Source: Bufo bufo (taxonomy: Eukaryota; Chordata; Amphibia; Anura; Bufonidae). Taken from it: DNA of 64,000 nucleotides. Positions 1-9,191 of the stretch are shown piece by piece. The notes under the pieces are model-generated. The model was not told where the DNA came from, searched no databases, and saw only the letters and a program-made list of their open reading frames with translations. Position numbers and translations under genes: made by a program. Position 1 is the stretch's first letter, and the number at the start of each line of letters is the position of its first letter. The stretch spans positions 593,799,793 to 593,863,792 of the forward strand of contig NC_053390.1 in NCBI RefSeq assembly GCF_905171765.1, given 5' to 3'.

Positions 1-510
1 GTTATTGCTCCTGAATGACTTTGCTTTGGCCATAAAGGGGCACGCCACGCATCTACCACATTTGTAGTTCCCATCCAGCTGTATACCCTCTATCTGTCTT
101 AGGAGGTCCCGGTGTCTTTTACATGGGATGATAGTGAGAGAACAAATGGTGCCAAGATCTTATCTATATATGTTCCTAAGTTTTGGCTCAGGCTATCGAT
201 ACCTGACACGATCGGGCGCCCTTTTAAAGGCTTATAGCCTTTATGCACTTTGGGAAGGCTGTAGAAAGTGGCAATTTGAGGGTGTGCCGGATACATAAAT
301 TCAAATTCTTCTTGACTAATAAGTTTAGCATCTTTATCCCTGTCTAGTATATTTTTTAGATCTTTTTTGTATACAAGAGTCGGGTCACTTGGTAAGATTT
401 CATAACAATCCCGTGGGGCTAATAAAGTCTCACATATTTGCTCATACTCCTTTGTACTCAGGATGACCGTGTTACCACCTTTGTCTGATGGCTTGATGAC
501 AATGCCCTTA
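1..510 (-). pseudogene. PLE-A, 3' piece: part of RT fused to endonuclease linker
   Basis: This is the downstream piece of a minus-strand Penelope-like retroelement. The open stretch 99-510 encodes the conserved start of the Penelope reverse transcriptase, with motifs IVIKPSDKGGN, FYSLPKVHKG and GRPIVSG. Near position 76-99 the sequence jumps, after a one-base shift of frame, to a cysteine-rich linker (CGRCVAC) that normally precedes the GIY-YIG endonuclease. Positions 1-73 match 9008-9080 of the second PLE fragment. The RT core (motifs A to C, including the catalytic aspartates) is therefore deleted, and the copy cannot be active. The rest of the endonuclease lies beyond the left edge. The reading frame continues at 5778-6213 on the other side of the LTR element. 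Confidence 0.85.
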
Positions 511-903
511 TGTTGCGGAGCTTCACGGTATACCCTCAATATCTTCACTTAAATCCCCTTGTAGCTGAAGAAGCAGGTCAATAACCAAGAGACAATTTCC
601 CCAGTGACTGGACGACACACAGTTTGGGAGTCAACTGACTTTACTAGGCATGCGCACCTGGTTTCAAACTGCCAACAGCCTCATTTACATACAATACATA
701 GATTACTATGGTACAAGGAAAAGTGGGGTCAGACAATAGCAAGGGCTGATGGGAGGTTGAGGGAGGACACTGCAGCTATTTTACACAGGTCTCCCAGTGT
801 CCCTGAGACAACACCCTGCTGGGGAAACAATGGGACAGGAAAAGGGGGGAGGTGAAGAGGTACAGACAAGAAAGACATTCTGTAAGTGGCTAGGTTTGCC
901 ACA
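511..903 (-). repeat. 3' LTR of the Gmr1-like element
   Basis: This 393-bp LTR reads TGTGGC at its minus-strand start and ends CGCAACA. It matches 5385-5777 except near 515 and near 643. Short open frames inside both LTRs are not genes. The near identity of the two LTRs indicates a recent insertion, because the LTRs are copied from one template. Confidence 0.93.
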
Positions 904-913
904 ATGCTCCCCC
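904..913 (-). other. polypurine tract before the 3' LTR
   Basis: On the minus strand a purine run GGGGGAG lies three bases before the 3' LTR. This is the expected place for the plus-strand DNA primer of an LTR retrotransposon. Confidence 0.65.
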
Positions 914-984
914 AGAACCAAGCCGGCATACACAGTCTGATCCCAACGGATCGGCTTGGGGATGTCCGGAGGAGTACTCACAGA

Positions 985-2883
985 TCACTTTTCAAGTTCA
1001 GTTTGTCTGGATAACCCGTAGGCGTTGCCATTTTGCTTCCCAGGGCGGTAGTGGATGGTAAAGTCAAAAGGCTGCAGCGCCAAACTCCAGCGCAGCAGCC
1101 TGGCATTGTCTCCTGACACCCTGTTCAGCCACACCAACGGGTTGTGATCTGTGAGTAAGGAAAAGGGTTGTCCGTACAAATAGGGCTGCAGCTTTTTAAG
1201 GGCCCACACCACGGCCAGGCATTCTTTTTCTATGGCGGCGTAGCTTACTTCCCGGGGTAAAAGTTTTCTGCTTAAGTAAGCCACTGGATGCTCGCTGCCA
1301 TCTTCTCCAACTTGGCTCAGTACTGCCCCCAATCCAAACATAGAAGTGTCTGTGTGGACGAGAAAGCGTTTAGTTGGATCAGGGGCGGCAAGTACAGGTG
1401 AATTCACAAGAGCCGTTTTTAGTTGCTGGAATGCCTGCTCACACTCTGGGGTCCAGACTACTATCTTAGGGAGATTCTTGCGGGTCAAATCGGTGAGGGG
1501 TTTGGCCAGGGTACTGTAGTTGGGTACAAATTTACGGTAGTATCCTGCGGTACCTAGGAATGCCAGTACTTGAGTTTTGGTACGAGGGGTTGGCCATTTG
1601 GCTACAGCCTCTACCTTAGCCGGTTCGGGTTTTTGTTGGCCGCTCCCTACCCGGTGTCCTAGGTATTGGACTTCTGCCATCCCTATATGGCACTTACTGG
1701 GCTTCAGAGTTAATCCTGCCTCCCTAATACGGTCTAGTACGGCTCCTATGTGGGTCAGGTGTTCAGTCCAGGAGTGGCTGAAGATTGCTATATCATCTAG
1801 ATAGGCGCAAGCGTACTCCTGGAACCCATCCAATAGCCGATCCACCATCCTCTGAAAAGTAGCCGGAGCATTTTTCATCCCGAATGGCATGACCTTAAAC
1901 TGGTACAGGCCAAACGGGGTGACAAACGCCGGCTTAGGGATGGCGTCTTCGGCTAGGGGAATCTGCCAATACCCCTTACAAAGATCTATTGTGGTGAGGT
2001 ATTGGCCCCTGGCCATTTTGTCCAGGAGCTCGTCTATCCGGGGCATAGGGTAGGCATCGGATACAGTCTTATCATTAAGCCTCCGGTAGTCTACGCAGAA
2101 GCGGGTAGTCCTATCCCGCTTCGGCACCAGAACTACTGGGGAGGCCCAAGGGCTTTCAGAGTGCTCTATGACTCCTAGTTGTAGCATTTCTTCAATTTCC
2201 TTGCGCATATTATCCTTTACGGATTCAGGTATGCGGTAAGGAGGTTGGTGGATAGGGGTCTGCCCTGGTGTTTCTACTCTGTGGGTGGCTAACGGGGTGT
2301 ACCCGGGGAGATTAGAAAAAGTGGTTCCCTTTTCCCTTATTAGACTATAAGCTTGCGCCCTTTCCTGGGGACTCAGCCGTTCACCTAACTGAACCTCTTC
2401 CAGGTCCTCTTTCTGGCCCTCTTTCTCTAGGAGATCTGGGTGAGGTAAATTGTCAAAGTCCTCTGCGGCAGAGGCACAAATAGCGGTCACCTCTTCTATG
2501 CGCTCGTAGTAGGGCTTTAGCATGTTCACATGGAGCATGCGTCTGCCCCCTGCTCCAGCGCACGGGCCGATCACATAGGTAGTATCGCAGATTTGCTCCA
2601 CCACCTTGTATGGGCCCTGCCAGGAGGCCTGCAGCTTGTCATTAGGGACTGGCCGTAGGATTAACACCTTCTGCCCGACCTGAAAGCTGCGGTCCCTGGC
2701 CCCCTTATCGTACCATCTGTGCTGTCGTTGTTGGGCCGCTTGGAGGTTAGCACGTGCCGTCTGGGTCAGAGCCTCCAAGCGTTCCCTAAACTCCAGCACG
2801 TATGGGACAATAGGGGTACCATTCGTAGTTACCCCTCCCTCCCAGTGTTCTCTGATAAGGTCTAAGGGACCCCTCACACTCAA
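985..2883 (-). pseudogene. Gmr1-like pol, C-terminal part: end of integrase, RT and RNase H
   Basis: The open frame is about 632 residues. Roughly residues 1-105 are the integrase C-terminal domain, ending in the usual Gypsy phrase HVNMLKPYY. The RT follows at about residues 200-400, with the motifs CVDYRRLN, YLTTIDL and PFGMKNAPATF and the catalytic YLDD box in AYLDDIAIF. RNase H follows, with HTDTSMFGLGAVLSQ and LLTDHNPL. There is no integrase downstream of RNase H; the frame ends about 80 bp before the polypurine tract. No ATG defines the start: the frame simply opens at a TTG after the break at 2880. In the family this region is one polyprotein with the integrase, so it would not be made as a separate protein. 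RT and RNase H themselves look intact. Confidence 0.93.
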
Positions 2884-3767
2884 GGGGAGAATCCCGTGGA
2901 TTCTTGGGGTACTTCCCTATAGGCAAAGAGCAAGTGGGGCAAATACCGTTCCCAGTCTTTTTGAGTGTCTATGAACGTGCGGATCATCTGTTTAAGTGTT
3001 CCGTTAAACCGTTCACAGAGCCCGTTGGACTGGGGGTGGTAGGCGGAGTTTAAGATCGGTTTCACCCCACACACTTTCCAGAGTTGGTGGGTGACCTCTG
3101 CAGTGAACTGGGTGCCCCTATCCGAAATAATCTCCTGGGGAAATCCCATACGGGAGAATATTCGCATAAGGGCATTGGCTATAGTCTCTGCATGTACATT
3201 GGTCAACGCCACTGCCTCTGGGTATCTAGTGGCGTAGTCCACTACGGTCAAGATGTATTTCTTGCCGGAGGGACTGGGTTTCGCTAGGGGTCCTATTATG
3301 TCTACAGCTACTCGACTGAAGGGTTCTTCAATTATGGGCAGGGATCTGAGGTTGGCTTTATAGCGATCCCCTCTCTTCCCTACCCTCTGGCAGGTATCGC
3401 ACGTTTGACAGTATTGTCTAATATCCTTTGAGATACCTGGCCAGAAGAAGTTCTGCGTCAGCCGATGTTTCATTCGGCTGATTCCTAAATGTCCTGATAA
3501 TGGTATATCGTGCGCGATGCGCAGCAACTCTTGTCTATACTTTCGGGGTACCACTAACTGCTTAGTGGGCACGGGTATGGACCCTGCTACTACCTTCTCT
3601 GCATAGCGGTATATGAGACCTTTGTCCCAAGCATATCTCTCTCCCTCCAACCCTCCTTGGTCCTTGTTTATCCTATCTTTATATACCTGCAGGGAGGGAT
3701 CTAGGGCCACCTCACTGCCAAATTCCAGGGGGGCATCCCAGGGGAGAATAGGAGGGGTGTGTGGCAT
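2880..3767 (-). pseudogene. Gmr1-like integrase (zinc finger and catalytic core)
   Basis: The 295-residue open frame has an HHCC zinc-binding domain (H in HDIPLSGHLG, then CQTCDTC). The DDE core follows: first Asp in VAVDIIGPL, second in ISDRGTQF, and Glu in NGLCERFNGTLK. Integrase inserts the cDNA into host DNA. The gene lies between protease and RT, which is the Gmr1 order. It stops just after STGFSP, where Gypsy integrases normally continue with a conserved F-E-L-x-x-G block. That block is missing and the frame shifts, so a deletion of about 20 bases is the simplest reading. The N-terminal methionine is near the in-frame linker and may not be a true start. Confidence 0.9.
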
Positions 3768-4914
3768 ATTGTTTACCTGAGCCTCAGTGTGATCGGATGG
3801 AGCCGTGGTGCGTGTTTGCTGCCGGGTAACAACCGGGTAGGCCTATTGGATAGTTGGTTGAGGGACAAAAGCAGAGGTGAACTCCCCCAAGTCGTTGCCC
3901 AAAATAACATCAGCGGGCAAATCCTGCATAATTCCCACCTCCACGTTTCCATGCCCCTGCCCCCCAATTTAAATGCATCTTGGCAGTGGGAACTTTGTAA
4001 ATTGCTCCCCCTGCCACCCGTACAGCTACACAGTCTCCGGTGAGGGTGTGCTTAGGCACCAAATGATTTTGGACCAGGGTTAACGTGGCCCCAGAGTCAC
4101 GTAATCCTTGTATACTCTTCCCCTCCATGTGTACCACCTGGCGGTGCCCTTGGCGGTTGTCTGAGGCGGCTTGTATGGGGTTTACCTCGTGTAGGATCCC
4201 CAGAGGCTCTTCTTTTGAGGTGACTGTGGATGTTGGGAGCACAGATTCTCTTTGGCAGCAGTGTACTGCAGCCCGATTGGGGGGAGGAGGACCCTGGTGG
4301 TTCCAGTTCTGGCGAGGTCGGTTACGTGGGCAGTCTCTCTGGATGTGCCCCTGTTGGTTGCAGGTGTGGCAGCGGATCGGTGGTCGGGTATTGTACCTAG
4401 CAGGGTACGGGTTGTGGCTCGCGGCTGGTCGTGGGTGAGCCAATGTAGTCACTGCTGGCAGAGGGGTGGTAGATCCAAACGTGGTACAGCGTGGTGTGCG
4501 TTGATCTCGCCTGGTGTCTTGGAACTCGTCAGCTAGCTTGGCTGCCTCTGGTAGGGTACGGGGTTTGCGAAGTTCTGTGGTTAGTCCATTAAAAAACTGC
4601 TCCATTACTATTAACTGGAACATCTCTTCCATAGTGGTGACCCGTGCCGCTTCCATCCAGCCATTGGCGGCTCGTTGGAGTCGGTGTGCCCATTCAGTGT
4701 GTGAGTCTTTTGTTTGTTTCTTGATGTCCCGGAATTTGAGTCGGTATGCCTCAGAGGTAATGGCATACCGTGCTAGGATGGCTTGTTTGACTTTGGGATA
4801 ATTCCTGATGTCTTCGTCTGGGACGGTCCGGTATGCCTCTGCGGCGCGGCCTGACAATCTACCTGCCAGCAGGGGTACTTGGTCGGCTGGGCTGATGTCG
4901 TGTAGCTGGCACAA
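3768..4914 (-). pseudogene. Gmr1-like Gag C-terminal half, zinc knuckle and aspartic protease
   Basis: The open frame 3910-4914 (334 residues) begins inside the capsid. Residues 1-60 are helical and resemble the SCAN fold region (LAGRLSGRAAEAY). A CX2CX4HX4C zinc knuckle sits near residue 182 (CHTCNQQGHIQRDC). The aspartic protease active site DSGAT is near residue 271. A homopolymer of six G (plus-strand C 3960-3965) shifts the frame. The protease tail (DVILGNDLGEF region) then reads in another frame to an in-frame TAG near 3844-3846, before the integrase frame opens. Gag packages RNA; the protease matures the polyprotein. The capsid similarity fits the published derivation of vertebrate SCAN domains from Gmr1-like Gag. 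Confidence 0.85.
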
Positions 4915-5266
4915 CCTTTCGAAATCCTGTAGGTATTCGTCAATATCACTTTCTCCTTCTGTGTAATTTTTAAAAGCTTGGTAGGGAATCTTAGCTTTTC
5001 CCTGGGTAGTGCTGGTGGGCGCTGGGGCTCCTTCCCTGACTCGCTGAATAGCGTTTTGCTTCGTTTTGCTTCGCTAACCTGCTATTGAGCTCTCTTGTAA
5101 ATTCTGTTGGCTCTGTCTCCTGTGGAGCTGCCGCAGTGGTCGCTCTGTCCCCCTCCATGAGTTCGGCCACCAGAGTAGCTTTGGTTTTGTTGCTGGCTAT
5201 TCTTCCCCTTGCTTCCAATAATTCCTTTAACGTAGTTCGTTTCAATGTTGCATAATTCGTCTCCAT
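4915..5266 (-). pseudogene. Gmr1-like Gag N-terminal part
   Basis: The open frame 4991-5266 (91 residues) starts at an ATG about 120 bp inside the 5' LTR. Residues 7-40 resemble a SAP-like helix pair (LKELLEARGRIASNKTKATL), a weak call. The frame is lost at an exact 10-bp tandem duplication (5053-5062 and 5063-5072), which adds one base to the frame. Downstream, 4915-4990 reads on in the frame of the capsid segment. Without the duplication the two parts would lie in one Gag frame. Confidence 0.75.
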
Positions 5267-5364
5267 TCACCGTTCGTTCGAATGACTGCACATATTCTCG
5301 AACTCCGGTATATCCGAATGGCTGTTTTAACAAACTGCTGCTTTGCTGTGCTGCAAGGCTTGTA

Positions 5365-5382
5365 TCCCGCCGCTTGCCACCA
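5365..5382 (-). other. putative primer-binding site
   Basis: Two bases after the 5' LTR the minus strand reads TGGTGGCAAGCGGCGGGA. It starts with TGG, as required to pair with the CCA end of a tRNA. I did not assign the primer tRNA. Confidence 0.55.
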
Positions 5383-5384
5383 AT

Positions 5385-5777
5385 TGTTTCGGAGCTTCAC
5401 GGTATACCCTCAATATCTTCACTTAAATCCCCTTGTAGCTGAAGAAGCAGGTCAATAACCAAGAGACAATTTCCCCAGTGACTGGACGACACACAGTTTG
5501 GGAGTCAACTGACTTTACTAGGCATGCACACCTGGTTTCAAACTGCCAACAGCCTCATTTACATACAATACATAGATTACTATGGTACAAGGAAAAGTGG
5601 GGTCAGACAATAGCAAGGGCTGATGGGAGGTTGAGGGAGGACACTGCAGCTATTTTACACAGGTCTCCCAGTGTCCCTGAGACAACACCCTGCTGGGGAA
5701 ACAATGGGACAGGAAAAGGGGGGAGGTGAAGAGGTACAGACAAGAAAGACATTCTGTAAGTGGCTAGGTTTGCCACA
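5385..5777 (-). repeat. 5' LTR of the Gmr1-like element
   Basis: This 393-bp LTR is nearly identical to 511-903. It would carry the promoter of the element. It is followed directly by the second copy of the target duplication, CCTTA (5778-5782). Confidence 0.93.
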
Positions 5778-6213
5778 CCTTATTTTTAGACAAGTCATCA
5801 AGAGCACACCGTTCATCCTGAGTACAATTCTGAGGTGCTGAATACATATGTGTGGTCTCAAGATCTTTACTGACAAGTTTAAGAAAGACGTCCACACAGT
5901 TTGTCTCGCCTGTAGGCGGTATCCTTTTGCTCTTATTTTTAAATGATGTAAAAGGGCCCTCACCTAATGCTGGTTCATTAGCTGCCGAAAGACTATCTAA
6001 TAATTTAACATCAGATACCATATCTCGAGGAACACCCATTTCTGCGCTCTGTTTCTTTTCAATATTGCAGAAATGCTTGTACCAACGCAGTTTGCGCGCG
6101 AATAGATGCAGGTCTACAGTGGTTTTAAACGGGTTATATTTGGGTGTTGGGACAAAGGAGAGACCTTTCTCCAGGACCTTCGTTTCAATGTTTGATAAGG
6201 TGTAATCGGACAA
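5778..6213 (-). pseudogene. PLE-A, N-terminal RT region
   Basis: This minus-strand frame contains the Penelope N-terminal signature (LSNIETKVLEKGLSF, then LRWYKHF). It ends in DDLSKNK at the LTR insertion. Removing the LTR element and one target copy brings this frame directly into the IVIKPSDKGG frame at 510, so the two parts were one gene. It overlaps the preceding frame around 6213-6225 in a run of five A, which marks a frameshift or an overlapping second ORF. Confidence 0.88.
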
Positions 6214-6218
6214 ATTAA

Positions 6219-7022
6219 TTATTTTTGGGCCGGCACTGTTGTTACTGCCTGGGGTTGTTGTTGTTGTGGTGCTCGATTGCGTAGGGGGTATGTCGAGCTC
6301 TGGTCTAAAAAACCTTGTCCGGCCTTATTATAATAGCCCCCCCGGTTATTTTTCCTACCACGCCCACGACCTTTAGTTAGATTTTTCCGATTACCTGTAT
6401 ACTGATCTTTTTCTGATCCTGACAGATCCGTCTCAGTTGATGAGATATCGGTGTCTCTTTCAGTTACTCTCCTTCTCTCAGTTATTTGAACATATGCTTT
6501 ATTTTCTTTAAAGTCAGCTAGGTCTCGGGTAAACTGTTTATGTTTACGTTCCTTCAGATGGTACTGGAACTTGTCTAAAAAGGTCTGGAGTTGTTTCTCC
6601 TTTGTCCCAAAACCCGTTTCCTGTGCAAATGTTTGCGTGATAGCTATCTGTTCTCGTAATTTGATCTCAAGTCCTGTCAGAGTCTGTCGCTCCTGGTCAA
6701 TTAGGAGTCTCATGAACCTTAATGAGCTACTGGTAGCCTCAGATTCCCATTTGCTCATTAGTGAAGCATTTCTGCACCGAGTCGCGGGTGTCAGATTAAT
6801 GCGTAGACCGCGTGGGACAATGTTATTTTCTAAATAATGTTCAAGACTTTGAACCTCCCACCACGAGACTATCTGTTCCTTGTATATCTTTTCAAGTTCT
6901 TTAAATGCGGCACCATATGATGGAATATATTTTTTCTGGCAGAATACTCTATCAGAAAAAACCTCCTTGGCCTCAGTCAGCCAGCTATCAGAGTCAAAAC
7001 CTGTGCTCAAAAATCCTGCCAT
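6219..7022 (-). pseudogene. PLE-A N-terminal ORF
   Basis: The frame opens at 7106, but I prefer the ATG at 7020-7022 (MAGFLSTGFD) because the residues before it look like untranslated leader. The product is about 267 residues. It has a predicted helical, charged middle (EIKLREQIAI, YHLKERKHKQF) and a Gly/Arg-rich basic stretch (GRGRGRKNNRGG) near its C-end that could bind RNA. It ends six bases from the RT frame. Comparable upstream regions precede RT in several vertebrate PLEs. Whether the frame change is programmed or a mutation cannot be told from one copy. Confidence 0.7.
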
Positions 7023-7555
7023 ATTTGGTATATGTACCAATAAGATAAAACAATTTATGTATACCACTCTTACTAGTTGCTGTAGGTGGTATATAATTAC
7101 ACCCAAATAATGCAGAAAAATATTTGTAAACTGGGATTCAATAAAACGTAACCTTTACTAGGTCAATTAAAATAATTGTTGCACTGGGTGAGAGACGACA
7201 TAGACAACACAACAGTAAATTCCTCCACTGCATCAATTCATATTCATATTCCGTTTAGAAATAATAAAAAAGAAAAAAAGATGGGTGGATCTCACCTCGT
7301 CTGGGCGGGGTCCAACTGTGGAGGATGGTCCTGGCAATGGTCTTACCTTGGACCTGTGTGACCAGGTGCTGGTGTGGTATTGGCACGATGTTATATCCTG
7401 CAAGGCCCTGTTATGGCTTTCCTGCCTGCCTAGGGGGATGGGGACTCTTTACAAGCCTGCCTACCACAATGGAGCACCCGCCCCGACAGGGGCGACCCCA
7501 CACCGAGCCTTTCCCTCAGTATGGGTCTTAATCCTATCAAGCCCTACTTACAACG

Positions 7556-7598
7556 CCCTACATGCCATGTTTCTGTCACTTCTGGACATCATCAGGGG
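7556..7598 (-). ncRNA. candidate hammerhead ribozyme in the PLE-A leader
   Basis: On the minus strand, CTGATGA (7595-7589) is followed by a 4-bp stem II TGTC/GACA, then GAAA (7573-7570). Stem III is ACAT/ATGT with a 3-base loop, then A at 7559. Stem I begins CCC/GGG. All core positions of the hammerhead are present, including the A15.1-U16.1 pair. The expected cut is between 7559 and 7558, after the triplet GUA. Hammerheads are known from pseudo-LTRs of Penelope-like elements. Stem II is short and starts with U-A rather than G-C, so activity may be weak. Confidence 0.7.
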
Positions 7599-7959
7599 AC
7601 TTCATATGTATATTCCAGGGCAACTACAAATAGAAGTTATAAACAGACACTCAATATAGGTCACCAATATTTGAGCACCGCACGCAACGTGGCTAATCAA
7701 CAGCCGCAGTTTACTTACTCAGAATCAAGGTGGTTTTAGCCTCGTATTCTTAGGTCAAGGTGATGGATAGATCTTCTCCACACTGATGCAGGGGAAGTGT
7801 CCCTTGTCAGTCCGTGTCTCACCCAAAGTAACGGTGATTTGGGTGAGCAATGGATGGTTATTAGCCGCCTCCTCTTATACCTCTACTCCCGATGTGTGTA
7901 CGCCCCCCGTGATCATTTGACTCACCTGGACAGTGTTCGCAGAACACTTGTGATTCGGC

Positions 7960-7990
7960 GTGGAACGCACGCCACTCGCGTGCGTTCCAC
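7960..7990. other. 12-bp hairpin in the PLE-A leader
   Basis: GTGGAACGCACG (7960-7971) pairs perfectly with CGTGCGTTCCAC (7979-7990) around a 7-base loop. The same GTGGAACGCA / TGCGTTCCAC stem recurs in the PLE-C arms near 40330 and 43970. Confidence 0.8.
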
Positions 7991-8639
7991 CGGACCGGAA
8001 GTCAACGTCACATGATGCGGCTGAATCGGAAGTGAGGTCAGAGCCGAGGTCAGAGCGTTGCCAGTTGCATAGCAACTACTAGGCTCATGACGCTTGGCCC
8101 TATTAGCAGACACATGATAACTTGCCTGTCGTTTTCATAGATGCACAGTCGCATTACAGATATAATTTGGCATGACATCAGTACACAGGCTCTTCCCCCA
8201 TGGACGCTAACCGATTGTTGGGCCAAGGACCCTATTCTGTATTCATATTGTGATATTATATTTTTGGATGGATCCACCGTCACGCCCACTGCGCTCATGG
8301 TTTAGATGTGACAACATCAGGTCTAAGGGTCATTGATAAATCAAAAAGCCCGATCTTTATCTGGTGGACTACATATTATGATATTATACTTTTAAATGTA
8401 TCCACCGTCGCATCCCATGTGCTCGTTGTTTAGGTAGGACGGCGTCTGATCTGGGGGTCATCCTAAACAAATCTGAGCGGAGGAGGGAAAGAGTGGAAGT
8501 AGTAACCGCCTATTATTAGCGGATTCCTCCTCTGTTACTTTAAGTCGTGTCCATCATCCCATCCCATGCGCCCATCTATTGGGCACATACGGTGAGAGGA
8601 GGGACACGACAAATTCTCATTCATCATTTTTGATGTAGA

Positions 8640-9191
8640 TCACAAGAAGCAACAATAATTTTGTTGTTCATTTAGCCCAGATGGATGGACTGTTTTGAGA
8701 AAGAAGATCCATTTAGCCTCACATTGCAGGATCCTTCTATCAAAATCACTGCGTCTTGTTCCTGGCTTGATTTTTTCAATTCCAGAGAAAGATAGGCAGT
8801 CCGGTCTCCCTCCATGTTTAGTGTTTACGTGATGTGCCACCGATGTATCTTTATCGTTTCTTATATCACTCAAATGCTCTCCAATTCTCCTCCTAAACTC
8901 CCTTCCAGTCTTCCCAATGTACTCCTTGCCACATTTGCATGTGATCTTGTACACCAAGCCCGTGCTTCTGCAGTTGATAAAGTCTGTGATTGTGTAGACT
9001 TTATTGGTGTTATTGCTCCTGAATGACTTTGCTTTGGCCATAAAGGGGCACGCCACGCATCTACCACATTTGTAGTTCCCACTAATGCCTTTCTCCAACC
9101 AAGTCTTTGACTTGGGCCCTGATGTATAGTGGCTGTGTACCAACATATCGCGGATGCTTCTTCCCCGTCTATATGTGATGCTGGGGTGCAA
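8640..9191 (-). pseudogene. PLE-B GIY-YIG endonuclease, first copy
   Basis: The 183-residue minus-strand frame is the C-terminal end of a Penelope polyprotein. It has the cysteine-rich linker CGRCVAC and then a GIY-YIG nuclease core: GLVYKITCKCGKEYIGKT, Arg in REFRRRIGEH, and His in VAHHVNTKHGG. It ends normally at TAG/TGA with a 3' untranslated part down to 8128. The RT is missing: the element is 5'-truncated at about 9195, where an unrelated repeat begins. It matches PLE-A where the two overlap (1-73) and lies just upstream of it in the same orientation. A partial copy in front of a longer one is a known Penelope arrangement. Confidence 0.88.

Larger units (their letters stand above)
511..5777 (-). 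mobile_element. Gmr1-like Gypsy LTR retrotransposon, complete with TSD
   Basis: This is a complete LTR element of 5,267 bp on the minus strand. Two 393-bp LTRs begin TG and end CA and differ at only two bases that I can find. A 5-bp target duplication CCTTA flanks it (506-510 and 5778-5782). The coding order on the minus strand is Gag (with zinc knuckle), protease, integrase, RT, RNase H. Ordinary Ty3/Gypsy elements have integrase last; integrase before RT is the hallmark of the Gmr1-like group described in deuterostomes. At least four coding lesions are visible (two frameshifts, one stop, one short deletion), so this copy is non-autonomous. It sits inside the RT frame of PLE-A. Confidence 0.93.
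7107..8127 (-). other. PLE-A 5' leader / pseudo-LTR region
   Basis: About 1 kb without a credible gene. Read on the minus strand it leads into the PLE-A ORF and contains the hammerhead motif at 7556-7598 and the hairpin at 7960-7990. CpG-rich sequence with an ETS-like CCGGAAGT and a CGTCA element (7990-8060) could serve as promoter. Penelope elements carry such regulatory and ribozyme sequences in their pseudo-LTRs; assignment of the exact borders is an inference. Confidence 0.55.

Noticed and set aside
604..855. 83-codon frame present identically at 5478-5729
   Set aside because: It lies in the two LTRs of the Gmr1-like element; identity reflects LTR identity, not selection.
2872..2892. Programmed frameshift between integrase and RT
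   Set aside because: A conserved integrase block is missing at this point, so deletion is more likely; no clear slippery sequence is seen.
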